Source: UBA974 sp002292405
GTDB taxonomy: Bacteria > Bacteroidota > Bacteroidia > Flavobacteriales_D > Sanyastnellaceae
Assembly: GCA_943842425.1 (NCBI GenBank)
Contig: CALTBR010000001.1
Coordinates: forward strand, 248,001-312,000
DNA length: 64,000 bases
Direction: 5' to 3'
The position numbers and the translations under genes were made by a program. The notes under the pieces are model-generated. The model saw only the letters and a program-made list of their open reading frames with translations. It did not search any database and was not told where the DNA came from. Shown here piece by piece: positions 33,456-41,113 of this stretch; the stretch's first letter is position 1, and every line of letters starts with the position of its first letter.

Positions 33456-34859
33456 TTATTTAACTAGCTTGAAAGAGTTTACCTGATGGCTATTTCGAAC
33501 ATGCAAAATCATAGCTTTATTGTTGTTTGGGACATGTAGTTCGTTCAGGAACTCGCCCATTTCCAATGCTTGACCACTTAAATCGTATAAGGTGTATGAT
33601 GCATCTTCACCCCTTAAAATCCAACCTGATTCATGGGTAGTAATCGTCCATGGGTTCTCTTTGAATTCAACCCCCTCAACTTTGGAAGTTCCAGAGATTT
33701 CCCCTTTCAGGTAGTGCACAACGCCGTTCTCAGCGTTTTGATATACCAGATGAATATATTCGCCATCATAAACAACGGAAGGGTAGCGGTTATGTCCACT
33801 CAAACCTTCTGTCACGTTCATAACAGACATCTCTAAGGCTTGAGGACCGGCATCTGAAATGGCAACCATGACATTGTATCCACCAGAGTTACGTTCCCAT
33901 GCTGCGACAAGCCAGTCTCCAGAACTAGATATAGAAGGGTGGTTTTCTGATGACGTATTGCCCGGGTCTATTTGGCCTGTTTCAAGAAATGTAAAAGCGC
34001 TTAAATTTGTAGAAGACCAGTAAACCCGGCTGCCATTGGGGGCTGCCATATACGCAGAAATAAGTGTGCCGTCTTCCATAACGGTCGATGAAGTCCCTGA
34101 GGCAGGACACGCGTTAATGACCCAATCTGTTTCATCAATATCAATAGCGTTGTCCCAATTGACGCCGTCTGACGAGGTTGTAATCCAAAAGTCACGAAGG
34201 TTGTCACCATTGGTTCTCACCACATTGTAATACATACCTTCATACCCAAAAGCATTTGAAGGACAGCACTCACAAACGCCAGGAGTAGCTGTCGAGCCGC
34301 TTATTGCGGGATCAAAAGCATCAAGATCGGTGTTGAAATGGAGAATCCCTTCTTCAGTAGGGTTTACGCCTAATTTAACTGCCACCCAAGGCAGACCTTC
34401 GTCATTGAAAGCGACGTGTGGCATAAAATGATCTTCAGTTGCTGTAGGCGCTATGGCATAGGGCTCACCCCAAGTATAGCCATCGTCTTCTGAGATTACA
34501 ACATGGCCCCCAGTAGCCCATTCGCCAAAAATTTGGTAACTCACAGCGACACGATTTTCATACACAGCCATACGCGGCCCTTCCGATTCCCCCACCAAAT
34601 AGATATTCGTTTCAGAGACAATTTGAATAGGGTCTCCAAAGATTCCGTCTTCCATAATTGACAAATAAAGACCTGCATTGTCACCAGTTTTGCCATGCAA
34701 TACCATAGGGTTCCCAGCTTGATTCAGTGCAATGCGTATACACCTATTTCCGAACTCTTGAGAGGAAACATCAATAGGACTATCCCATGTCATTGTGGGT
34801 TGAGCGAAGACACTGTTTAATGAAAAACAAAGCACTACAAAAGTTAGAATAGTTTTCAT
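33456..34859 (-). CDS. Secreted sialidase/BNR-like beta-propeller protein with T9SS-like end
   Basis: A 467-aa secreted protein. ATG at 34859 gives the signal MKTILTFVVLCFSLNSVFAQ. The body repeats sialidase-type strands: GLYLSIMEDGIFGDPIQI, GGHVVISEDDGYTWGEPYAI (a SxDxGxTW Asp-box), DFWITTSSDGVNWDNAIDID and HLVYQNAENGVVHYLKG, so a beta-propeller is likely. A CECCPSNA segment may form a metal or disulfide site. The C-terminus (residues about 410-467, ASYTLYDLSGQALEMGEF, LHVRNSHQVNSFKLVK) is like a T9SS type A domain, though the YPNP-like motif is missing. Catalytic residues of true sialidases are not evident. Divergent from the hydroxylase gene with a 39-bp gap. Confidence 0.7.
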   Translation of the reverse strand: MKTILTFVVLCFSLNSVFAQPTMTWDSPIDVSSQEFGNRCIRIALNQAGNPMVLHGKTGDNAGLYLSIMEDGIFGDPIQIVSETNIYLVGESEGPRMAVYENRVAVSYQIFGEWATGGHVVISEDDGYTWGEPYAIAPTATEDHFMPHVAFNDEGLPWVAVKLGVNPTEEGILHFNTDLDAFDPAISGSTATPGVCECCPSNAFGYEGMYYNVVRTNGDNLRDFWITTSSDGVNWDNAIDIDETDWVINACPASGTSSTVMEDGTLISAYMAAPNGSRVYWSSTNLSAFTFLETGQIDPGNTSSENHPSISSSGDWLVAAWERNSGGYNVMVAISDAGPQALEMSVMNVTEGLSGHNRYPSVVYDGEYIHLVYQNAENGVVHYLKGEISGTSKVEGVEFKENPWTITTHESGWILRGEDASYTLYDLSGQALEMGEFLNELHVPNNNKAMILHVRNSHQVNSFKLVK

Positions 34860-34898
34860 GAAGCACAATTTACTCGTTTTCAGATGTAATTTTACCAT

Positions 34899-35723
34899 AT
34901 GGACAATTTCATCGGATTTTTTGAGGACTTAGAGTCATGGCACAAGCTCGTTTGGATTGTAGTATGCCTATCAGCAGCTTTAAGCTTTGAATCTTTAAGA
35001 CCCCTTTTTAAAGGAGGATTTCGAAGTGCGGCACACACGAAGACGAACCTTGTTTTTCTTGCAACACTCATCTTAATCAATGTTGCCGTGGGCGCTCTTA
35101 CTGTAGGACTTTTTATTTGGATTGAGGAGACAGGGTGGGGGCTTTTAAATATGGTGGAGTGGCCAAGTTGGGTAGAGTTAGTCGTTGCGATTATGGCCTT
35201 TGATCTTATTTCTCAATATGTCGCACACCTGACACTTCACAGAGTGAAGTTTCTTTGGAGGATTCATCTCGTGCATCACAGTGATACGAAAGTGGATGCA
35301 ACGACAGGAACGAGGTTGCATCCTTTGGATTTTCTTTCTAGAGAGAGCTTTGCTGTTCTAGCGGTCTTGATCATGGGAGCCCCGTTGGCATTTTATTTGT
35401 TTTACAGAATCCTCACTATAGCCTTCACATATTTTAATCATTCAAATATCCGGCTGCCTTTAGCTGTAGATAAGGCGATAAGTTGGGTGATCATTTCGCC
35501 CAACACTCACAAATTTCATCACCACTTCGAGGAGCCGTGGACAGATAGGAATTTTGGGAATATTTTCTCTATTTGGGACCGTATTTTCGGTACGTTTGTA
35601 TATGGTGATGTAGATAAGATTAAATATGGTTTGGACGTAACGGATGACAGCAAATCTGATGATCTGGCCTATCAAATGATGCTCCCAATTAAAAACAATG
35701 GTCGCACAAAAATGAATCATTAA
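34899..35723 (+). CDS. Fatty acid hydroxylase/sterol desaturase-family membrane enzyme
   Basis: A 274-aa integral membrane protein. Several hydrophobic helices surround the histidine clusters of the superfamily: HLTLHR, IHLVHHSD, then NTHKFHHHFEEPWTDRNFG, which would hold a di-iron centre facing the cytoplasm. These enzymes hydroxylate or desaturate lipids or carotenoids; the substrate here cannot be read from the sequence. The length is normal. A hotdog thioesterase gene starts 3 bp after its stop, suggesting a lipid-metabolism pair. Confidence 0.85.
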   Translation: MDNFIGFFEDLESWHKLVWIVVCLSAALSFESLRPLFKGGFRSAAHTKTNLVFLATLILINVAVGALTVGLFIWIEETGWGLLNMVEWPSWVELVVAIMAFDLISQYVAHLTLHRVKFLWRIHLVHHSDTKVDATTGTRLHPLDFLSRESFAVLAVLIMGAPLAFYLFYRILTIAFTYFNHSNIRLPLAVDKAISWVIISPNTHKFHHHFEEPWTDRNFGNIFSIWDRIFGTFVYGDVDKIKYGLDVTDDSKSDDLAYQMMLPIKNNGRTKMNH

Positions 35724-35726
35724 GAC

Positions 35727-36122
35727 ATGAAATTACTCGCTACGAAGGTTTGTAAAAAACACGATTTAGGAGTGCATAACAACCTCTTTGGAGGCACGAT
35801 GCTGAGCTGGGTGGATGAATCTGCTGTCGCTTTTGTGAATGAAGCGTGTCACTGTCCCAACATGGTGACGCTTAAGATGGAGGAAGTTCTTTTCAAATCT
35901 CCCGTTAAGGAAAACAATCTCATCAAGATTTACGGAGAGATTGTGAGTATTGGGAACAAGAGTATTACTGTACAGGTAAATGCTAGAAAGTTCAATGTCT
36001 ATAGTCACGAGGAGGCTGATGTTTGTACTACACGTCTCATATTTGTTAGACTAGACGATGATGGGACTCCAATCCCTATAGCTCAACATGTAAAAGAAAA
36101 GAATCCAGATAAGGTTTTATAA
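35727..36122 (+). CDS. Acyl-CoA thioesterase, hotdog fold
   Basis: A 131-aa single hotdog domain of the YciA/BACH type. NNLFGGTMLSWVDESAVAFV contains the catalytic Asp region, followed by VTLKMEEVLFKSPVKENNL, IVSIGNKSITVQVNAR and FVRLDDDGTPIPIA. It would hydrolyse acyl-CoA thioesters in the cytoplasm. It is cotranscribed with the upstream hydroxylase gene (3-bp gap). An MBL-fold remnant follows directly. Confidence 0.85.
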   Translation: MKLLATKVCKKHDLGVHNNLFGGTMLSWVDESAVAFVNEACHCPNMVTLKMEEVLFKSPVKENNLIKIYGEIVSIGNKSITVQVNARKFNVYSHEEADVCTTRLIFVRLDDDGTPIPIAQHVKEKNPDKVL

Positions 36123-36126
36123 GTTT

Positions 36127-36306
36127 TAGCTGACCTCCTTGGTGGTAATGTAGCTATTTTAGAAGCTTCAATATCTGAACAAGACGAATCCCCTTCCAGA
36201 CAATTTCGAGGTACGCCCAGGTCACGGGTGGTCAACTACATTAGGTAAGGAAAAACTCACAAATCAGTTTGTAAATTCAGCAGGAACGGGGATAATACAG
36301 AATTGA
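36127..36306 (+). pseudogene. C-terminal remnant of an MBL-fold hydrolase
   Basis: Two frames together look like the end of a glyoxalase II-type metallo-beta-lactamase protein. First, about 36130-36170 reads ADLLGGNVAILEASI, like the GRTDLxGG region. Then, in another frame, 36163-36306 reads LPDNFEVRPGHGWSTTLGKE, followed by KLTNQFV and a TGA stop at 36304; PGHGxxTTxGxExxxNPF is the typical last zinc-ligand motif. The start and the catalytic HxHxDH motif are absent. A frameshift and a large 5' deletion make it a dead fragment. Confidence 0.65.
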
Positions 36307-36316
36307 TAATTATCCT

Positions 36317-37552
36317 TTAGAACGCCATCTCCACTTGAAAGCGGAACATGTATTCTTGAGAAGAGTCATCAGTAAACTGGTTAGTTTCATTGATAAGACT
36401 AAAGTCAGTTTGAATCTTCAAGCTATGACCTACAATGTATTTAGAAAGACCAAATGTGATCATTTCTTGAATATCTCTGAGGGACTCTTTTTCAGGAGTA
36501 ATCATTGTGAATCTAACTGCTGGCTCAAGATTGTTTTCCATTAGGTAACCAGCTTGAACTGCTATACCAGTTCCAGTGTAGTAGTTATTAATTATGTCAC
36601 CATCTTCATTGTAGATTCTGTCACCATCTAGAGTTTTGTTTGCATACTCACTTAATAAAGAGAATCCTTTGTACTTAACAAATACGTCAGCAAGAACAGT
36701 GTTAAGGTTGCAAAGTACATCGTTAATAACAAGGTCGTTTTCATCTTCTATATAGCTTCCAAGATTACCTCCTGTACGAGCAGCATTCATATTTAAGTCA
36801 TATGTTACACCAATAGAAATTTTTGGAGTATCCTCACGTTTTAGATCTGAACTAAAGTAGTCTCCTTTGCCAGAGAACTCCCCAAGAGGAAGAACCTCAA
36901 GACGTCCTGTGTACTCGAAACCATTAGCAGGATTAGGATCCTTTTTATTTGTCCTGTTCCTACCCTCACCTTGAGAAATAGCAAGAGCTTGTCTAGTTGC
37001 TATTGATCCGATGTTAAACTTGTTGCGGAACTGGATTCCCATATCACGGTCGATGTTGTAACGAGAGTTAACAAGTGAACGATCAACGAATTGAAGTTTT
37101 TGAGAAGAGATTACACGTTCGCGGTTACCTGGGAGTTTTGTTTGCCCTATCCACACCTCCATGTTTTTGTAAAAATTCCAACGAACGAATGCATCAAGAA
37201 TCAGATTTGAAGTGTTGTTAGTGTGAATGTTTTCTCCACCGTGGTCCCTATTAGAAAGACCCAACTCAATTTTGTACTTAACTTTAGGAGAGTAAGCAAA
37301 ACCTGAAAACTTCAATCTTGAACGACGGATTAACCAGTTTGATGTCATATCATCCATTAGGTTCTCAGAACCTGCAGGAGCTTCAAACATTAAAAGGCTT
37401 TGAACTCTTGCATTGAATTTCATAGAAAAGCTAGAGTCGTTAGCAACAACGTATACGCCCTTGCCAAATTTGCTTTCAACTTTCTGTTGCCCTAGCGCAA
37501 AAGTTGATAGCAGGAATAATGAAATTACTAGTAGAAATTGTATTTTCTTCAT
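36317..37552 (-). CDS. Phosphate-selective porin (OprO/OprP-like)
   Basis: A 411-aa outer membrane porin with signal MKKIQFLLVISLFLLSTFAL. The barrel shows NWLIRRSRLKFSGFAYSPKV, RWNFYKNMEVWIGQTKLPGN, RYNIDRDMGIQFRNKFNIG and ends MFRFQVEMAF, all typical of the phosphate-selective porin O/P family. It would let phosphate or other anions through the outer membrane. It lies 6 bp downstream of a PiT-like permease, so both are made from one message, and the operon starts behind a PHO-box-like array. Confidence 0.88.
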   Translation of the reverse strand: MKKIQFLLVISLFLLSTFALGQQKVESKFGKGVYVVANDSSFSMKFNARVQSLLMFEAPAGSENLMDDMTSNWLIRRSRLKFSGFAYSPKVKYKIELGLSNRDHGGENIHTNNTSNLILDAFVRWNFYKNMEVWIGQTKLPGNRERVISSQKLQFVDRSLVNSRYNIDRDMGIQFRNKFNIGSIATRQALAISQGEGRNRTNKKDPNPANGFEYTGRLEVLPLGEFSGKGDYFSSDLKREDTPKISIGVTYDLNMNAARTGGNLGSYIEDENDLVINDVLCNLNTVLADVFVKYKGFSLLSEYANKTLDGDRIYNEDGDIINNYYTGTGIAVQAGYLMENNLEPAVRFTMITPEKESLRDIQEMITFGLSKYIVGHSLKIQTDFSLINETNQFTDDSSQEYMFRFQVEMAF

Positions 37553-37558
37553 TTTAAA

Positions 37559-38701
37559 TTAAAATCCTATTTTTGAGAAAAACTTAACGATTCCGCTTGA
37601 GAATGCCTCAGGAATCTCTGTGACAACAGATGTAAATGTCAGATTATCGTTTACACCTACTGCGATAGCAATAGAAACTGTTAGGCCTATAAGTGCGTAT
37701 GTAATATCTTTAATCGCAAGTTTGAGACCGCTTGCTACAGTGTGAACGCCCGTCTTCATTAAAGACATTCCAAGCTCACGACCAGCAAGAAGACCGATGA
37801 ATACCCATGTAGTACTCATTGGTACTTTAGAGTGAAGCTTAAAGTAGAATAAGATGACACAGTAAATAAGGTCAATTAGAGTAGCAAAACGTACATCTGT
37901 CACCACAGATTTTTCAGTAACAATCTTTTGGATACGACCACCTTTAGTGTAAAGTAGAATTCCTAATCCAATTGTAACTACAGAAATGAATGCCAAGAAC
38001 TGAGGGAAACTTAGACTACGAGGAAGATATACTGCAATATTTGCAGCATCTTGTGTAAGCCAAACAGCCCAGAGTGACCCAGATGTGATCCATTGAGCAA
38101 CAGTCCACCAAGGTTTTGCAGTTCCAACGAAATGTTTCTTAGCAGATTTAGCAACAATCATGAAGAAAATGAGTCCTAGAGCAAATGCTAGGACATAGCC
38201 ACTCATGCTCTTAGCAAGAACTTTTCCTACTGCATTTGTGCTTGCAGCGAAAGAAGTTAATAGAATGAATGTTGTAGAAACAGGCATTCTAAGTCTCGTG
38301 AGTATGAGGAGAAAAATTGGGGCTGCTACTTGTAGGAAGTGGAACTCCGTAGGTGCTACTTCAAAACCTTTAGCTGCTAGCCTGCCGTGCGTTACGTCAC
38401 CTCCAAGAGTTAACCAACTATAAAGCATTGTCAAACAGAACACCCCCCCGATAAAAATCCATAGCACCCACCATTTTTTGTCTTGGTTTGATGCAATGAA
38501 TGTTCCAATTGTTTGGATTGAATCGTTAGCTATCGCTGCATATGCTGCAAATAAAAACCCTACCCACATAGCAACTTGCGGATAAGGAGTAGCAAACATC
38601 GCTAATAAAAATGCGATAGAAATGAATCCTAAAAATGACTGCTCGCTTTTTGGCAACCAGACAACTTCTGGGTAACCAAAAGATTTAAACCACTTCTTCA
38701 T
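37559..38701 (-). CDS. PiT-like inorganic phosphate permease
   Basis: A 380-aa inner membrane transporter with about 10 helices. Two PiT signature-like motifs appear in inverted-repeat halves: AIANDSIQTIGTFIASNQ near the N-terminus (compare GANDxANxxG) and MPVSTTFILLTSF, then VPMSTTWVFIGLLAGRELG in the second half. PiT proteins move phosphate with protons or sodium. This one belongs to a divergent subgroup where the first Asn-Asp motif is embedded in IANDSIQTIG. Co-occurrence with the phosphate porin 6 bp downstream supports phosphate as substrate. A 27-aa micro-protein gene lies 31 bp upstream. Confidence 0.8.
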   Translation of the reverse strand: MKKWFKSFGYPEVVWLPKSEQSFLGFISIAFLLAMFATPYPQVAMWVGFLFAAYAAIANDSIQTIGTFIASNQDKKWWVLWIFIGGVFCLTMLYSWLTLGGDVTHGRLAAKGFEVAPTEFHFLQVAAPIFLLILTRLRMPVSTTFILLTSFAASTNAVGKVLAKSMSGYVLAFALGLIFFMIVAKSAKKHFVGTAKPWWTVAQWITSGSLWAVWLTQDAANIAVYLPRSLSFPQFLAFISVVTIGLGILLYTKGGRIQKIVTEKSVVTDVRFATLIDLIYCVILFYFKLHSKVPMSTTWVFIGLLAGRELGMSLMKTGVHTVASGLKLAIKDITYALIGLTVSIAIAVGVNDNLTFTSVVTEIPEAFSSGIVKFFSKIGF

Positions 38702-38732
38702 CTTATATGAACTGAAAAATTAGACGAGTAGA

Positions 38733-38816
38733 TTAAAGAGCTAGGTAGAATACAGTAACCATAAGAGCTACGTAAACAACTGCTGAAAGGTCGATAGTTT
38801 TAAGTGAAGTATCCAT
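38733..38816 (-). CDS. 27-aa single-helix membrane micro-protein of the phosphate operon
   Basis: From ATG at 38816 to TAA at 38733 the minus strand encodes a 27-residue peptide. A polar start (MDTSLKTIDLS) precedes one hydrophobic helix (AVVYVALMVTVFYLAL) that ends the protein. It is too short for normal gene calling but lies exactly between the regulatory array and the permease gene, 31 bp from the permease start. I infer a small membrane subunit or regulator of the permease. Comparison in related genomes would decide this. Confidence 0.5.
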   Translation of the reverse strand: MDTSLKTIDLSAVVYVALMVTVFYLAL

Positions 38817-38875
38817 AATCTGAGTATTTAAAATAATGTTTAATTGCGTGTACAAATTTCCGCACATTATTTCAC

Positions 38876-38908
38876 GACAATATTAAGCTAATGTTAAGAC
38901 TAGGTTAA
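38876..38908 (-). promoter_or_regulatory. PHO-box-like array of three 11-bp units
   Basis: Read on the minus strand: TTAACCTAGTC, TTAACATTAGC, TTAATATTGTC, three consecutive 11-bp units each beginning TTAAC/T. Phosphate regulators of the PhoB/PhoP family bind direct repeats spaced by 11 bp, with TTAACA-type half-sites in some phyla. The array lies 60 bp upstream of the micro-protein start and faces the phosphate operon. Confidence 0.55.
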
Positions 38909-38933
38909 ATTATTCTCCTTCAGTTACAACTTT

Positions 38934-39086
38934 CTACAATGTGAAACTGAAAGTAGTTCCCTGGCCATAGGCAGACCGAACATGAACAATTTAGCCATGG
39001 GCCTCAATACTATGCTTTACAATAGCCAAGCTTAAACCTGATCCGCCAACATCCCTTGATCAACTCTTTTCAACTCGATCAAACAC
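38934..39086 (-). pseudogene. Remnant of a sensor histidine kinase catalytic domain
   Basis: The minus-strand frame reads VFDRVEKS, stop (TGA), SRDVGGSGLSLAIVKHSIEA, HG, stop (TAA), IVHVRSAYGQGTTFSFTL, stop. This is unmistakably the end of an HATPase_c domain, with the F box, GxGLxLAIVKH G1 box and GxGTTF G2 box, but it is interrupted twice. Given its position just upstream of a phosphate operon, it may be what is left of a PhoR-type kinase; identity as PhoR is inferred from context only. Confidence 0.7.
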
Positions 39087-39105
39087 TTGTCATTCAAGAG
39101 GTTTA

Positions 39106-41037
39106 TTAACACGGATCCCCGAAGAGACTAAGCACGACAAGCACATCCGAAACCGTCACAGAACCGTCCCCATCTACATCTGCTGAACAGCCTGTAGTGC
39201 ATCCAAAATTACTAAGAATGAGAAGGATGTCTGCAACTGTAATAGCGCCATCACCATTCACATCTCCTTGACATACGCAACTTGCATACTCGCATGATCC
39301 GTCATCGATAGTCGCTGTCGCGTCGTAGTTACAAGCCGTTGCATTTGTACATCCAGGAACGTCAGGTTCGCCATTTTCAATGCAGAAGATGTTTTCACCA
39401 TAACTTGATCCGTCACCGCTGGCTGCTGTATCAAGATCTCCTGAATCAATGAGTTCACCAGATACTGTACTTGTGATTGTATAGATTGCTCCATTCCATC
39501 CGTCCCCATAACTGTCATTCATTGCGAAAGTATAGCAACCGTTACCCACGCATAGATCTAAACTTCCTGTAGTTCCATCAGCTATAATCTCACCATCATC
39601 TTGAACAATCGACCAAGAAATTTCAGTGTCCCATGATCCACCACCAACAGTAACAATTATGCCCGTCCCCCCTATGATACAAGAACCATCATCAATCGTG
39701 GCACTTGGGTCATAGTTACAAGCAATGGTATTCGTACAGCCCGAACAAGAGGAGTCGTTTCCACCACACACACCACACGCATCATTTTCTGCACACAATC
39801 CATTGTCTTCAATCGCATCTGGGGAATAGTTACATGCAGTTGGATCCGTGCAACCGAGGTCGCTGATATTTCCAGATAAGCTCAATAAAAACAGACCCTC
39901 TTCAATGTGTGAAACAGCAATCACTCCAGAAGCGAAGTAAGGGTAGTTTGACCATGTACCATTAAATCCAGCGCCATCGCTTGAAGGGTAAAGATCAAAG
40001 AATCCAACTTCAGTCATCAGACCACTTGCGATATTATCAAGGTTCGCGATTCGCAATCCAGCTCTGTAATTTGATTGATAGCAAAGATTGTCTTTAATGT
40101 ATAAATTGTGGTCAATCGCGGGCGTGGTAGAGACAAATGTTCCCATAAGAAAAGGAGCATCTAAATCTTGCACATCCCAAATAAATGTAGTTGTATTTAC
40201 TCCAGTGTTGCTTTCGTCTAATTCGTCACCACTTAGGAAATACTTGTGATCTTCAGTGAGCCAGCCTTGATGGGCGTACTGAGAATTGTAGGTTGTTCTG
40301 CTTAATTGAACAGCATCAGTAGGGTCAGTAACATCGATAACAGTAATTGAATTCTCATTACATGCAAAAGCAATTTCATTACCTGCATAAGCTGCGTCAG
40401 GGCCAATGTAGTTTACAACTTGTGCATCATGTGTGTAGCCATCACCTGCAAAGTCACCCATAATCACTGGGTTTAAAGGATTTGAGATATCTACAATGTG
40501 AAGACCTCCGCTTGAAGTGTTTGTGCCGACACCGTAAGCTCTATCGCTAGCTTCGTTAATGACGATGTTGTGGGCATTTCCCCAGCCGCTATAGTGAGCA
40601 TCTTCAGTGAATGTAACAGGAGGATTAACGACATTTCTAAGTTTGGTTAAGTCAAAAATCTGCATTCCGTGTCCACTAGCCTCAGAAACGATGTACGCAT
40701 AATTTCCATCCACCTTAATATCTCTCCATAAAGAATTCGAACCTGATGAAGGTAGGTTTCCTAAATAAAGAGGGTTTACTGGATCAGAAATATCGACAAA
40801 AGCTGTTCCAGAGGTCCTGCCGAGTAATACGTATTCAGTACCGTAAACAGGATCGGTCCAACCCCAGATATCATTCATATCACCACCACCGAGAGCAGAT
40901 CCAGCTGTAAATGATAGAAAATCTACGTTTGAACAAGGGTAGCCAGCCGCCATTCCGTTAACGCAAGGAGTTTGGGCTGAAAAAGAAGAAAATGCGAGAG
41001 TAAGAGTCGCGAAAAGGAAAGAAAATTGTTTCATCAT
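39106..41037 (-). CDS. Secreted choice-of-anchor B beta-propeller protein with dockerin-like C-terminus
   Basis: A 643-aa secreted protein (signal FSFLFATLTLAFSSFSAQ). Residues about 20-400 match the choice-of-anchor B/LVIVD beta-propeller type: MNDIWGWTDPVYGTEYVLLG, GTAFVDISDPVNPLYLGNLP, IVDISNPLNPVIMGDFAGDG, VIDVTDPTDAVQLSRT. Next come several GCTDPTACNYS repeats and a P/Hom_B-like segment (SWDTEISWSIVQDDGEI, SYGDGWNGAIY). It ends in a dockerin-like pair: DVNGDGAITVADILLILSNF and DVDGDGSVTVSDVLVVLSLF. There is no T9SS type A tail. Binding partner unknown. The family name reflects that the same propeller occurs with different anchors. Confidence 0.8.
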   Translation of the reverse strand: MMKQFSFLFATLTLAFSSFSAQTPCVNGMAAGYPCSNVDFLSFTAGSALGGGDMNDIWGWTDPVYGTEYVLLGRTSGTAFVDISDPVNPLYLGNLPSSGSNSLWRDIKVDGNYAYIVSEASGHGMQIFDLTKLRNVVNPPVTFTEDAHYSGWGNAHNIVINEASDRAYGVGTNTSSGGLHIVDISNPLNPVIMGDFAGDGYTHDAQVVNYIGPDAAYAGNEIAFACNENSITVIDVTDPTDAVQLSRTTYNSQYAHQGWLTEDHKYFLSGDELDESNTGVNTTTFIWDVQDLDAPFLMGTFVSTTPAIDHNLYIKDNLCYQSNYRAGLRIANLDNIASGLMTEVGFFDLYPSSDGAGFNGTWSNYPYFASGVIAVSHIEEGLFLLSLSGNISDLGCTDPTACNYSPDAIEDNGLCAENDACGVCGGNDSSCSGCTNTIACNYDPSATIDDGSCIIGGTGIIVTVGGGSWDTEISWSIVQDDGEIIADGTTGSLDLCVGNGCYTFAMNDSYGDGWNGAIYTITSTVSGELIDSGDLDTAASGDGSSYGENIFCIENGEPDVPGCTNATACNYDATATIDDGSCEYASCVCQGDVNGDGAITVADILLILSNFGCTTGCSADVDGDGSVTVSDVLVVLSLFGDPC

Positions 41038-41113
41038 AGTCGTTTTAATGACAGATTTAGTCAGATGAAAGACGCTCTAAAATGAAATTCTTTGCATCGC
41101 GTAACCTATAACT

